DNA from: Chionis minor
Lineage: Eukaryota; Chordata; Aves; Charadriiformes; Chionididae
Direction of reading: 5' to 3'
Assembly: GCA_013398295.1 (NCBI GenBank)
Contig: VZSF01000634.1
Location: 584,864-648,863, forward strand
Length of the DNA: 64,000 nt
Shown: positions 40,101-55,100 of the stretch, one piece after another
Position numbering within the stretch: position 1 is the first letter of the stretch
Layout of the letters: the number at the start of each line of letters is the position of its first letter
Notes under the pieces: generated by a model
Seen by the model: only the letters and a program-made list of their open reading frames with translations
Databases searched by the model: none
What the model was told of the DNA's origin: nothing
Translations under genes and position numbers: made by a program

Positions 40101-43100
40101 TGGGTAATTCTTTGTCATTCACTTTATACCAATGATGAGCTCAAAGAGTTACAAACACTACACAGTACATGTTATTGTAGAGTGTAGTGAGTTGGCAGCG
40201 CTGTGCGTACCTGTCTGCTGCTCTGCACTGTAATACCCACGGAACAAACCTTTGAGTAACGCAGTGCTCCGATGGAGATCCCTCATCCTGCCTCACTGTC
40301 AACTACAGAGCTGTAATTTTGGCATTATTTAAACAAGTCTCTACAGGACAAGATCAAACACTCTACCTGCATTTCCTTCTTTCTGCAGGGAAAGGACGAT
40401 TTACCACCATTCCATAATGACAAGTGAGCACACAGCTTCTGCCCCCGAAATAGCTGTGAACCAGGTGTCACAACCTTGCTGCCCTTCCTCCACCCTCGTC
40501 CCCCTCTTCCTTCCGCGGCTTCCCCATTTTACATCCAGCTGTACTCCAGACAGAGAAAACACAAAGACTCAAGAAAAGAATGGTTCTACTAATGTGTGAC
40601 TGGTGTTATGAGGACGCCTTAAAATCCTCCCACAGGATAAGGGAGAAAAAAGACACTTCTTTTAATCTTTTTAAGTGGCAATTCAGGATATAGTGCTGAA
40701 CTGTGCATTTTGGAGACATGCTTTCAACTGAAAGTAACACACTGGTGGGTTTGGGTTTTTTAAATAAAATATTACTATGATCACAGAAACCCTACGGACA
40801 TTAAATAATATTTTCCATGAGACCCAAATGATACAGCAGTTGTCCCTGCTTCACGCACATTAACTCACACGCACAAAACTCACCCCTTGTTCAGACATAC
40901 AGCCTGCTTCACGTAGGAGGCCTAAATTGTTTTGAGAACAGGTGATGTTTGCACTACTGAGTGACATGTGTGTGCCTGAGCACAGCTGAGGCTGACAGGA
41001 GGAGGAGGAAAGTGTATCCCTTTTCTGTCTAAAGGGAAAAGTATGAACCAGTTTCAGGCCACTAAAAGGCAGAAACTCCTGTGCTCGAACAATACCGTGT
41101 GAGTAATCTCCACTACGGTCCTTGAGCAGCCATTCAACAACCAGCTCTTTTATCACGGATGTCCATGGCAAAACATGCCTTGGCGCCAGTTTTAACTAAC
41201 GTTGAAAACAAATTACCTTTAACATTCTTTCGCTAACAAGTTTTCAACACAGGACTATTAGAAGATTCTGCCTCTTTCTGTGATTTCCCAAAGGAATCTG
41301 CAGTCAGGTTCACGCAACGACAGCTCTCTGCTCCACCCACCAAGTAATTTTCATTCCCTCTGAGTCAATTACGAGTTGGAAGGGTTAAATGAACAGCGAG
41401 ACACCTGCTTCTAACCCACAGCACATAGGTGACTTCTGGTCTTCTAACTGGAGGCAAATACTTCAGTGGGTGGAGCTGTGAATAAAGCCTGTGATGGCAT
41501 CTCTTGGGCCCAAGTATTCCATATTCTGGACCATTTTAAACGCAATGGGTGGCACCTATTAATTCTTAATTAAGCCTGGAAATTCTGGTCTGGCAACAAA
41601 TGAAAAAAATAAGCTTACTTTGATGTACAGACTAGAGGCAAGAGATGAAGTTCTGGAGTTTGTATGTGTACTTTGGGTGTATTTATGTATTAAAAAAGAC
41701 CTTCAGAGCCAATGCACTTTAGTAATAGCAGCATAAAACACTACCGCTGATCCAAGCCTAGAGATATTATTTTTGAGGATTTTGGCTCCGATTTTGCAAT
41801 GTTAAAATACTCTCAAACAGTCTACACTGCAAACTCCCAACACGTCATACAAATTAACGTGTTCTACCCTTAAAGGAGCAAACTTGAATAACGGAGGCAG
41901 CCTAGCCGTGACAGTATGGAGCTCAGCTTTGGGTATCAGTATTCCTTTCCAAGCTAATCATCTTCTAATACTTCTATAAGTTCTGTGTACCATGAAAAAG
42001 AATCCCTCTACCAGTTTACTGTAGGTTGTCCAGACCTCTTAGAAAATGCTGAGCTTCAAAGAGTTTCAAAGCAATTATCAAATTATTCCATTAAGCTAAT
42101 AATAGTCCCTGAAAGAACACAAGAATGCAGACACACTTCTCCTCTGCAGTATTCATGCAAAAGCAGTTGTTGCTCCCAAAGATCATCAGAAATATTGTTC
42201 TTTCTAAATGAAAAAAGGGAAAAATGGAACAGGACTTACCATCCTCGTGCCCTTCTCTATTTCTCCGTCGATGTCTGTCTCGCCGGTGGCTAATAACTGA
42301 CTCTGTTCCTGTTTCATTGTCCAGGCCATCCCGGCTGCTGGCAGCATTTGGGCTGTTAGAGAACAAATAGGAAGAATCAGTGGAGTCATCGCTTTTTTCT
42401 TTTTGATAAAAGCGGTTGCAGTGGTGAGCATGTTGGTTTAGAAGCCAGAGAACTATTACACTGATTAGCTGCAGTCTTGCTGCAGCACTGCAAGCTCCCC
42501 CAGGCTGCTCTGCTCACCCAAAACTACCTGAAGGATGAAAAGACAGGTCAATATCCATGCCCTGAGATGCAGCGCTACTTGCACGAGAAGTATCTTCGTG
42601 ACACTGAAAAAGCTGCTACAAGGCTGTTGCATGAAATTTCCGTAGGAAAAAAAGGCTACTGACGTGCAATGAAAAGGGATCATTTTAGCACGTGCTGAGA
42701 TGACAACTAACTACAAGACAGTTTTAGCTGCTACCACACTTGCAAAGCAATTTGAATTTCAGCATAGTCCCATCATGAGAGCATTAATATCACAAATTTT
42801 AGCAAAGGAATTTGAATTTCAGCATAGTCCCATCATGAGAGTGTTAATATCACGAATTTCAGCATACCTGCCTAACACAAGAACAACAGACAACACTGGT
42901 TTTTGGAAGAACAAAACTTATTGACCCTAACACTCAGCCTCCAGAACACCCCTAGTTCCTATGCACCTCTCAAACCCTCCTATGCACATTCGGAAGATGA
43001 CAGTCCCAGGAAATACATACAAGTACGTATGAGCTCCACCCGTCACGCCAATAGATGACAGGCCCTGTCAGGGGCTTATTTTCAAGCCTGTGAATGGATT

Positions 43101-46100
43101 TGCTTTTTCTACAATATCCCAACATACACACATATTTTTTTAAACCAAACCCCAGTGTTTCAGCTCACTTCCTTAAGTTCTTGCTCACCCCCAAACAGGT
43201 TTGTTTTCCTGAGAATAACCCGAGCTAGATCCACGGCATGCTGACAGCCAAAGGGCAGAAGCTGTAGCTCACTGTGGTCACTTAATATAGAGCGCTGACC
43301 TTGAAGGTTGAAGTCTTGCAAGTCACAGCGAAGCTCAAAATTATTAAGTGCCTGTCTGTGAAATGTACAAATAGACCCCAGGTCCTTTCCTCATGTTCTC
43401 AACTGTTTGAAAGCTACACAGATACGCCAGCACAGTATTAATCTAGTAAGTCGCAGTGAAGGACCATTACAAGCAAGTGAGCTTTGGGTAAAAAGTAGAA
43501 AGATCTTGATGACGATCTCCATGGCCAGATTTCTTCCACTCTGCTTTTGTGAGGGCTCTACTGAGAGTCACTTTCTCCCTACTCCAATTAGCCAGAACAA
43601 AGGTTTCAAAGAGGCAGCAGAGAATTTGTCCCCATGGGTCATTAGGGCCACTTCCTGGGATGAATCTAAACAGACAGCAATGACAGCTCCAGACTCTTGA
43701 ACTTCCAAGCAGTCAGGAAGGGCCATTTCTCAGTTCACGTAAGCCAGATCAGCTTTCACTTCTAATTCCAACAGACAAGTCAAGTTGGTGAACGAAGAAC
43801 AGTGGCTGTAATACAGAGCGCTGCATACGTTAAGACCGCTTATTCGCAACCATCTGCTTAGAGATCTCTGCCAAGGGAAAAAAACAAAACCCCAGTCATG
43901 TTCAAGCAGAGTTGGCTGGAGCAAAGGGGGAGATGGAGATGCTCTTTTCCCCCCTGCTGAACAGAACTAGCTTAGCTATTTAATTTTCCCCTCAGACTCA
44001 CCCTGTTTTATGTATCTCTGCTATTCTTAGGTTTAATAAACTACCTTGAAGCGCTCACGTGGAAGGAAATGAGAAAAGCCTCTTGGAGTGCTGGCAAAGG
44101 CCATAGCTCATTTTAATGGACTGACTTGTGGAAACAGATGTAAAGCTCCTGAAAATATAACAGTGCATGATCCGACGTGCGCTAATGTTGGACTGGGAAA
44201 GATTTCCCTTAGGAAAGGAAATATTCTTCCCCTCTGTCCCACAAATACCACCCCTTTTAAAAGGAGTCCCAGTTCACATCTGCCCTTTGCATCTGTTATT
44301 TATGCCTAACGTGTCCTACTTATGCCCACCTAGTGCATAATGGCCATCATTACACGTACACCAAAGCATCAGCGTCCTTAATGTGTTTCTCCTAGGATTC
44401 CATGAGGCCAGACAACAGTGCCATGCACATTTTACCCAGGGAATTCAACTACCAATGATCTAACCAACAGGTCCCATGGGCTTCTGTGGAAGCTGGACCC
44501 AGAACTGGTACATGTGTAAGCACATCTTTACGTTTAAGAGGGTTGCTGAGAAGCCGCCTGCACACCCACACACTTTCTTTGCTTTAAGGAAATGTACTGA
44601 CATGCCCGGCAAACAAATTAGGAAATGGAGATTGTTATTCAAGATGACATTTGACTGCACATTTTAAGTCCTAATGAAGCTACCAAAATGCAAGTATGTG
44701 TTCAAGTGTTGTCACAAGTACGTTTGCATTTCTTGTTTCAGTCCAGTATCACTGGAAAGGGAAAGAGGGTGACAACTTTCCTGATGTCACCCAGCGAGGC
44801 TCTCAGCCGTCTCAGCAGCACCATCTACTGACTACTCCTGATACTTCCCACTACTAAATCGCTTCCCAGGCAAAATCCGCCTACAAAGGCGGTTTACACC
44901 CCAACAGAGGGTGCAAAAAGAACCTCGCAGCTGGCTTGTTTCCTCTCTCGTTGCTGAGCCAATTAAATCCAGTGCAATTTTCAGTGCACATACCCAAGAG
45001 CTGTGTAAGAAAGGTAGCTCAGAGGTCACTGTTCCCAACTCACTCCACCTCCACCACTGAACCAGGAGCAGCCTCACCCATTCAGATGAACGTGGATTTG
45101 GCAACCACTAAACAGAAGGAGTGGAGCATGAAATACAAGATGAACTTCAGAACCCTCACCAGGGAGGGAAAAAGTAAATTTTCTTTGGATTTAATCATTG
45201 ATGAAGCAAAATACCAGTGCTGGCAGGCAGCTAGTTGAGATTACCACTTCACCTCTCATAAGGATCTCATCCCCTTGGATGGTATTGCTTGGTGACCTGT
45301 CTGCTCCATCTATTTCTTGTGTTATTTGTTGTCCAGCAACATTTCTGTTTGCACAATTATACAAGACCTAGCTCAGTTAGGGTTTCTTAGATAAAAAAGG
45401 CCCCAGTTGACACTGAAGAAGGAAGACAGGAGATAACAGGTCTCTGGCAGTTTGAATGGCATTAAAAAAATCTCAGGAATTGGGAACCAAGAAGCTAAGT
45501 CACACTTACAGAAGGGAAGGCGATACGTGAGTATACAGCAATACTGAAGTTACAGCTGGGAAAGTTACAGGGTTGCACTACTGACCTTTTAAGGGGAAAT
45601 ACTGTTCAAGGAGACAGTATGCAGAAATGGCACTGGCACACTACTGCAGCATCACCATAGCAAAAACCCAAGAAACATAATTTTCAAAAATTGCTGGAGA
45701 ATTGGAAGTGATCAGAAGAGAACTAGAGTCATGATTCAGGTTCTGGAAGCCACGCTTTACATGAAAGACTTGAGCTGCTCAGCTTATTTAGTTTATCCAA
45801 GAGAAACAAATAATTCCAAAATACGGTGGATTCTTTATCACTTGGAATCTTCAAACCTAGAGTGGGTGTGTTTTAAAACTAAATTCTAGGAGTGAAACAG
45901 AATTAAGGGCTTCCTGCAGAATAACTGAGTGAGATACTCTACCTTGTGTTATGGAAATAAACTTAGGTCATCATTGGGCTCTCTTCTGGATTGAAAAAAT
46001 AAAACACAACAGCAAAAACCACTGCAAAATGTTAAGACACTCAATTGTGAAGAGAAGGACCAAAAAAGGAATTAAGGGAGAACACATTTTAGTTCAGAAG

Positions 46101-49100
46101 ACCTCCCCACAAGCCAGATTCTCTACTGCAGTTTAGAAGAAGAAAGGAAAAAGAGAGGTGGGGGAGAGAGAAGGAAGGAAGGTGGTTTATCTAGGAAAGA
46201 GAACATAAGCCAAAAAGCACAACCTCCCGTGCTGCTAGTCCTGACTCAGCTTGACTGGCGTAAGTTACTTCACCCCTTTGAGGATTCCCACATTTGCTCT
46301 GTAATATGAAGACACCATCATCTGGAGCACTGTGCTGACTGACGGCATGAAGATACAGGATTTTTAGAATACTGTGGAAGACAGCAGGTGCAGCAGCAGA
46401 GCACAGCTTAAATTTCGTCACTCTGAGTACATACGGTTATTAGCAGTGAGGGGTTCCACAAACACAGACTTGTGCCCAACTTACAACGTAATTATTTCCT
46501 TAAATAAAGTCTGATCTTGCAGCTAATACACGTATGTATAGGTCAGGAAGACAAAGAACTAGTTATATTTGCAGGCCACGTGACAGCCCTCATACAAGCC
46601 ATAAAGCACTTCATGAACGCACGAGGGCAGTAAATCCCTTGCAAGACACACAGCGTCAGGCAGGGTTAGCATTTCCCAAGATTTCTTGTCCCCTGTAGAA
46701 GGCATTTATCTGCAAAAGACTCATACACAACACTAAGGGCTCTTCCAGGCAATAGATATGCCAGAAAGCCATGGAAACACATGACACCAGGCAAATCAAG
46801 ACCCCGTTTCCTTCTCGAAACGCATACTGAGATCCCAGCTAGAACCAGGTCCTGCTTTAAATCCTCCTTGTGTAAATTCAGAGGGCCTCCCTCAAAATGA
46901 AGCCATTCTGAGGACACACACTGGCTCTGCACACGTAACAGAAAATAACAAGGCTGGCATTAAATCAGACGACTCCCCATCTGGCTATTCGCAGTTCAAG
47001 CCGCTCACCTCTGCAGGCACACGGGGAAGGTGTTATTCCTTATGTAAATTTGTGCTGTTGATAGCAGTGTCCTGCTGGCTCTGCATACTACATAATTATA
47101 TATAACACAGTAATAAAAGGTTATCATCCATACCCTACCAAAAGCATTCTGGCTACCTCTCTACTTAACTCTTCCACAGTGGGTTTCCAAATGAGATATA
47201 TAGGATATATATTTAATTCTAACAATAACGGGGGGGGGGGGGNNNNNNNNCAGAGAAGGGGGGGGGGGGGGGGTGTTTCTTCCCATCCCCCCTTTTAATT
47301 CCTCAGTTCTAATAAGCATATTATTTTTCTAACAATAACAGTAAATAACTGGTTTGCAGCAGCAGGGAGAAATGTGGGGAAGAAACAGACAGAAATTGCA
47401 TTTTTTTGTTATAAAATACATTTTAAAAAAAAAAAAAAGACAACTTGGTCTTACTGGAATGACGGAGGCCGGGAGTCTCCAATGCCACCTGTTCTCTCAA
47501 TGGGCGGCGGAAGATCTGTGTGGCTCTCGGTGCACTGGGAGCCTGTGTCAGAGTGGGAGCTTTCAGCCAGGACCAGCTGTCAACAGAAAGAAGAGAATTA
47601 CAGCCACTTGTACAGGTTTCTCCACTCTGACACAAGGTGTTCAGCCCCTGCTTTGCTAAATATTCTGCATGATCTAAGGGAAACTAGAGCAAAGGAAGTG
47701 CTTAGTGTCTAGTTGCGTGGATCCGTGCCAAACTTTCCTAAAGTCAGGTTATATTCAATCTCAACATGAAAACATCATCGACCAGGATATGCACAAAATT
47801 CCTGCAAGCACCACAAAATGTTTCTCATCTCAGAATGAACAAGCACACCAGGCAGGGAGCGCTCTTTTCCCTGTGACTTGGCATCACAGCTGGCATTCTC
47901 TGAGTTGCCTAAGCATGCAAGTTGTCGGCATTCCTTGCAAAATACAAGCACACTGTAAGACCGCAGTCTCAGTCTGGTTTTGCCACGACAAAAATAAAAA
48001 GCAAAAGATGAAACTCGACAGTATGACACCCCAAACATGGTATAACTTCTTATACCCCTGAAAATCCACAATCAGGTCTGGACCAATCACCAAATCTCAG
48101 AGTTGCCACCATCTCCGTTAAAGAGTTTGAATTAAAACCAAAAATCTACTGAATCTCAACAGCCATAAACTTTAAGAGGGCGACAGGAGTCCTGATGTTA
48201 ATCATCCTCCTGTCTCTTGTGCCCATTTTGTCTCTTAATATTCCCTTAAGGCAGAGCTGCATATAGGAAAAGTCATTTTCCAATCATGCCATGAAAACCA
48301 GGATATGCAATGTGCACTCTTCTGTAACTGATAATGACCTGAAAACTTTTATAAAACTACACTGTCATAAGCATCCCCTTCAAAACTCCTCTGACACTGA
48401 CACCACATTCCTGGAAGCTGATGGAGCCTGGCAGCCTGGCAATCAGAGTGGCAGGAAAGGCTGCAGAGCACCCAACGCACAGCACCCACATGGAAATGGT
48501 TAATTGAAGACACCCGGCAAAAATCAATCCTTTCATTACAAACACCATCTATATACAGCCTGGTGCCTTTAGGAATCATTATAGATTCCAGTCCCGTTAC
48601 AAGGCAGGGTGTAAATTCTTCATATAACCACTAATGCCAGAGTGTATTATTTCTATTTCCTATTGACATCCTCAATCATTAATAGGGACGCTTCTGGATG
48701 ATGGATCACAAGGGTGGTTGTGGCACACAAGAGGCTTACTATGCTCAATCTTACTTCCAATAAATTCAGGACAGAAAGAACATCTCCATTCTGTATGCCT
48801 AGTGTCACATCTTTAATCAGCAGATAAATAGACAAGAGAAAGAATAATGAGTCTCTCTTCCTATCCCACCCTCCCGGTTTGTCACCAATTATAATATACC
48901 GATTGACAGAGGAACTTAGATTTAACGAAGATCTGATTCTATCCACTTACATACCAGGCTAGTACCTACTTTTCTGTATTTGGGGGATGGAACTAGATGA
49001 TCTTTAAGGTCCCTTCCAACCTAAACCATTCTGATTCTATTACCAATCCCCTGAGACATCTAATCACTTTGCCAAGACTCTTTAATCAATGTAAGGTCTT

Positions 49101-52100
49101 TAATTAAATAAATGCTCAAATAACAATATAGATTATTACCTTTCACTAAGAGGCAACAAGGTCTCAGCTTCCCTCTCTTTTTAGCTGTGGAAGAACTAGC
49201 CCTATGTAAGAGATTCCAACTATAATTGGTTAATTTATCAAGGACTAATTCTAATATAATCATCAGACAGATGCTAGCTGTTAAAGAAGGGGATGGAGAA
49301 GGGACAGGATAGGAGGGACCATGTTCAGGAGGCACATGTTACTCCTATGAGCAGATACCAGGAATACGAGAAGGCAAACACACACAGGCTGTTGAAAAGG
49401 AACTGCCTGAAGACAACAGTTCTCCAGCACCACACGGAGTCAGCTGCATTATTCAAACTCTCTTATCACCAAAGCAAGAGCAACAGAGGAAACACTGAAG
49501 GGAAAAATAACATGAGCTTTCCTAATAACTTGATAATTAAGGTTTCTTTCTTTCAGGTGGGGAAGTTAATGGGAGATGTTTAGAAAGCATGTTGGCATTA
49601 TGGAGGTGCAAGAATGTGAGCCTGGCTCATCCCCTGGGGAAACTCTGCGCAAGTGCTTTCACTAGCAAAATCAAACCAAGGGATAAAAAAAAAAGAAAAA
49701 ATAAAAAAAGAAAGAAACTGGGTGTAGACAAGATCTATACATCCCCTCACCCTTCATATTCCAAGTTGTATCAACCTATGCAAACAAGCACCTGGCTTGA
49801 GTTATTTGGAAGCAGGAAAACATGTTCCTCCTTTAAGCTCTTCTGCTGATGGCAACACCTGTCTCAAAGATGAGCCTGATGTGTAAAGACAGATGAGCCA
49901 ACAAGGCAAATCCTTTCCATATTTCAGGATATTTGTTCTTTAGTATTTCCCTGCTCCTGAAGGAGCCTTGGCAGCGCAGAAGCCATTAGGAAGGTAAGCC
50001 CACCGTACTGACCGGGGTTGGAGATCAGCTTGGGAGTGCTGCTGAGCAGAAGCCAAATCCACTGCAGCGAGGCAGCTCCTTAGTGAATACTGCCCCTGGG
50101 CTGTGATTTCCTGAAGGATAAAGCACTGGCTACCCACTTCTTACTGACCTTCAGCGAGGATTAGAGTCACAAACAGCCCCAGACTATGCCATTACCATGA
50201 TTAAGGGAAGCCAGCTGCAGAAATTACCCATACTAATCTTTCAGCTGCGTTCAGGAAATATACCACTTTAAACCTGACTCAGCTCACTACCAGATATAGC
50301 AAACTATAGTCGAACACAAGAAAAGATACCTAGCAATATCTCCTGTTTCCAAGAAGCTTGTTAATCCCGGATAAAGGTATTTTAGATTCCAAGTACTAAA
50401 TCACAGGCACGACAGCCAGGATAACGCAGTGGCCGGTGCAGAACTTCTCACATTTACCATCCAAGTTAAGATCCCTGCTGCACTGCCTGTGCCGCTAGCT
50501 GCAGCCTGGCTCAGGCATTGCCCCACAAAGTGTACTTACTGTAACTGAGACACAGCCTTTGGGGTGAATCTCGCCCCTGAGGTATAATAATAAATAAATA
50601 AAACCCAAGAGTGTAACAGTTTAAATAAGTCGCCTAACATGACCCTAGTCTTAGGATAACCAGGACCTGGGAGCTCCTGCAAGAGGACCTGACTTCAGAG
50701 ATTTAAGAGAGCTTGAAGCAATTACGTCGTCAAAATGAGACTCGGACGATCCACATCGATGTCTGGTTACAAATGGAGCACTCACCCTTCACCAAAGCTT
50801 TCATTCTTGATTTACAGATCTCTGCGTTCAAGAGCACTAGAAGTATAAATGGATGGCTGCAGACCAAATTAACAAAACCACCAGAAAACAGCAGGAGAAA
50901 AACATTTGTTGTGCTAGAAAAGAAAATCCACAGTAGAAGACGGCACATGCAGCAAGATTATTAAGACTGCACTGTCAAACTGATTTTTCCCAAACACCAA
51001 AAGGATGAGAAAGGCAGTATAACACCTAACACAATGGAATACTGGACTCAGCTGGAGCTTTGTAGCGAGTTAGCAGCCCTGCCTCTTTCCAGGCACCTTG
51101 CAAAATGCCTTCTATTTGACGAGGGTGAATTGGATGGTGCCCACAGAAAAGGAAGAACTGCACGGGGGGGTACACTTGTTGACAGAATTCCCATGTCACT
51201 GCCCTGGCAACATGTGTGGGCACACAGAATTGCTGCTCCTTGCTTTGCTGTGTTAGTTGGGAGTTCCTCATCTCTTCCAACAACGACCGACACGCTGTAA
51301 GTCATCAAGCACCCTATCAGCTTTAAGATAAACTGTGTCCTTTTGTTTGACAAGCTATGGTAGTAGTAAAATGCTCCAATATTATACCACTTCGAACAGA
51401 GAAGATAATGCACTATTGGACTGCCACATTATAGACTTCTCACTGTGTTTCTGCGAGAGAACTAGTATTAACCCCAGCTTCCTGGCCAGAAGCCAGCCCT
51501 GATAATTATATTTCACCCATCAAGCTTCCCCTGCAGTTTTGACTGGCAGTAGCATTTTAATCCATTCCTTTCCTTGCACTGTGTCAGTCCTGTGTGCTGT
51601 TCAAGAGCGTGCCTGTGGGCTGTAAAACAGCTGCCGGCTTCCACCCCAAAGGACTGCATTTCAGTGGGAAACACGGATGTCTTCTGTGCGGTGCACATGG
51701 AGGAAGTTAATAAAGAAGTGTGGAACTAATTGCAACTGTTGATTCAGTCCATTCCATCACACTGAACGCTGTTTGTTTTTCCAACTGACATCCTACCATC
51801 ACACTCACTACTAAATCTTTTACAGGAAGTGGAGGACGTGTTATCAACCCTGGCACGTTAGAAAATAATCTTCTATTCTTCTGATACCCCCAGCGATTCC
51901 CACGCAGCCACTTCCAATTCATGATGGTGCAAGCAACAGCGTAGCATGCAAGTCAGCTACTCCACGCTGCGCTAACAAAACATGCAGCCTCTTCATGCTG
52001 ACAAAAAGTGCACGTTTCCTCCTGCGCTAGAGAAGGTTACCCAGCATTGTGAGACACCTGCTAAGAAACAGTTCTCTTGGAACTCATTTGCAGAAATAAG

Positions 52101-55100
52101 CATCCAGTTCACTCGCCTGTGTCAACACTGCTCGCTTCAGCGACTAGATTTCCAGTCGGAAGCCCTAGTGCAGGCACAAAAGCAAACCACACCGCTCCAC
52201 TCTGCGTGCCGTATGCAGATCCAAGTGATGGAAGAGCAATTAGTAGGAAGATGGCCAGGATCTCAAATGCAAGCAAAACTTAAGCTCCCCAGTCAGAGCC
52301 TAACAGTGGTATTAGGCCAGCGAACGCTCTCAGTGTCAGGAGAGCCTCCTTTCCTTCCCATTACTGCTACGGATCTTCAGTGAGCCACAGGATCAATGGA
52401 TTCACTTCTCTGTAGCTTGATTTCCTTTTTTCTGCTCTACACCACATTTGCTTACGCTTTTCACTTAATTATGGCAAGGACTGCCTTCTATAGCCCTCAG
52501 CAGACATATTAACAACCTCACACAGGCACAGCCAGCTCCAGGAACCACGGTTCAACATTCATGGCTGGAGATGCCAGACAACAGGAACCAGTCTGGGAAA
52601 GGCAGAGCGAACATTGGTACACTCTGCTCTCATATTCTCATCTGGCTATATATTTATTAGTCTACCAGTATGAAAACGACAATATTTAAATTCTCACTGT
52701 TACTGAGAGCAGCACCAGCTCTTGGTATTTCAGCTCAGGAAGAGGCGAGGGACTGATAACAGTAACAAAAGGAATACCCCAAAAGAGCCATTTGTATTTT
52801 TGACAGCAACTTCACAACAGCCACATTCATCTACAAGTTGAAAGTAATTATTTCGTATAAAGTCACAGACATCTCAAATCCCAAGTCAAAGCTTCAGAGA
52901 CATGGCCCATTATCCACACGAAGGCTGCTCCCGAAGCACCAATTGCACAAAAGGATTTACTGATGAGGCCCTTTATTCCACCAGGAAATCTGTCAAAGGC
53001 AACAGGACTCCACGTTGCTAGAAGGCCTGCAAAAGCCTATCAGGAATGTGCTGTTTATTTTAGTAACAACAAATTGTCTATACTGGGTAGATTAGGCTTC
53101 CCCCTTTTTTCCGCCTGAAAACTACAGTAGGTTTGTGTGGGGCTTGCTCCAACCATGGACCACAGATACTCAGCAAATACAGGATCAAGCTTATATAGCC
53201 TGGAAATCAGAAGCTGTAACAGGCTAAAAGGAACAGGCTTAAGAAAACTGTGGCTGCCAGGTAAAGGGTGACCTTCTTCAGTGTTCAGAGACAGAAAGAT
53301 GAAGGCTGGGTTTCAAAACAAAATTCTTGATTCCATCTGTGGTTTTATCATCTGCCACCTTCTATCACTTTAGAGAAGATATTGTATCTTCATGAAATAT
53401 GACATCTCAGATTACTCCCAGGTTCTGTTAAGCATCTCAGGTGTTTGCTTATGGCACGGTATAGCAGGCTAGATGTGAAAAAAATCCAGTTTCACTGAGT
53501 GACACTTTGCAGCAAGTGCTCTTTAAACACAGGATTACCCGCCTCTCTCTTTTTCTGAGAGCTTTCACATTCCTCAGCCCAGCTAAAAGCAGGTACCTGT
53601 GTCCATTACAGCAATGCAGAGACCTGGGCTGAGTGTAGCCATGCTTCTGCAAACAATAGCAAGTACTTCTGCCCCGTGACTAAGAAAGACTTCCTCACAG
53701 GCCTTTCCTCCGCCTGGTGCTCATCAGTTAGAAATAGGACGGCATCTTTCAGTTCAAACTTGGATTAAATCTAATTTGAGAATTCTTGTGCATATCAGAC
53801 CAGAATCACCCGACATTACTTTAGCAAAGAGAAAAGCAGAATATCAAAGAGCTTTGAAGTTTCATTCTTTCAGTCCTTCAGCCCATTCTTTCATTTTTTC
53901 CTCAAGTCCCCCATCCTTCAGGTTAACCTGTTTGCTTCTTCCCCATCTCCACCTCATAGAGATCCTAGCAGTCCAGCTCCAGCTGCCCCTTGGAGGAATT
54001 TCATTCTCCTACACTAGGACTCAAATCCTTCCCTAATAACTCATTCAGGTACCTTAAAGCTTCGGAATGCTTTCAGCGACCCCGCCTCCCTTCTTTCTGA
54101 ACTCTGAACATGATGGAAGCAGAGCTACGTTACAATATTGTGTTAATAACCTCTTCCCTTTGGGTCAGACTTCAGGCACAGGTCTCTGCTTTCTCCTGTG
54201 TGATAATTCAGTCTATCAGCAGATGAATGAGGGTATATATCACTTGTGAAGAGAAGACGCGGGTCCTGAAACCAGTTCATTTGATACGTTAGAAATCATC
54301 AAGAATCTGCTGCTGTGGATTTTCACTCTCTGCCTCAGTTGTGTGCCAAAAGGCAACGATGCACTTTGCTGAAGAGCCTTTAACAACGCTGAAGCTCCTG
54401 TGTTGCCTTGGATGGCAGAAGACTAAATGGTTCTACTCAACGATTTTAATTGCAATTGCAAATGCAGTGTCTAAAAAGCAAAGGTACAAACAGGACAAGT
54501 ATTATCTGTTGGCACCCAGACAAGAGGGAAGAAAAAAAAAAGCCAAGCCTGACGGAAGGCTGTGACATCACTGCTAGCCAATGGGAAATAGTGCACATTC
54601 CCTGCAGCCACTCAGGGAATCGCTCCCAGATGTTGCAAAGCCTTCCTAAAAAACACCGGTAACAGCCAACCCACTTTGTGTGAACTGCTGGCAGAGGCCG
54701 CTCGGCTGGCTCCGATCTGGCAGCAACCACAAGCCAATTCTTTCCACATTCCCAGCTTCCACTGGGAGGTTGTCCCTGCACCGGGCAAAGAGAATAGAAA
54801 ACCAGTCTAAGCTTTTGCAGAAAGCCTGCAGGTAATGTGTTCTCTTCTGCGCAAGTGATTTTTCCAAATTGCCCAGTAAGGACCTGAATCTGAAAAAAAG
54901 AAAAATGTATGAATAATATCACTCAGGTAAGCAGTCCCAAAGGACTCAAAACAAATTACCCCTGAAAAAAATTGTAGCCTGTTTTATGTGTGTATGTTGT
55001 GTTAGCAGAACAAGCACACGTATCAGCTATTTCCTGCGGATGTGTTTGTGTAAATGCATTTACAGTAATAACTACTAGATGAAGAACTCTGCCATACAAT

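Larger units (their letters stand above)
25786..42239 (-). other. DVL1: DVL1 intron 4 (largest intron)
   Basis: This 16.5-kb intron is the longest in the gene. It contains a compact CpG island (33175-33412), a CR1 insertion (35708-35809), an AT microsatellite broken by an N gap (36941-37170), and a motif-rich block near 28500-28880. Most of the rest is unique AT-rich sequence with no coding exon that I can support. Confidence 0.9.
42353..47454 (-). other. DVL1: DVL1 intron 3
   Basis: This 5.1-kb intron contains a 60-bp tandem duplication (42742-42861), an old CR1/L3-like remnant (about 45700-45985), and G-runs flanking a small N gap (47230-47273). A long A-run (47425-47438 on +) lies just inside the exon 3 donor. 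No gene is supported. Confidence 0.9.

Noticed and set aside
41371..41395. GAGTTGGAAGGGTTAAATGA as reverse CR1
   Set aside because: Only the GTTGGAAGG core agrees, with no flanking CR1 sequence.
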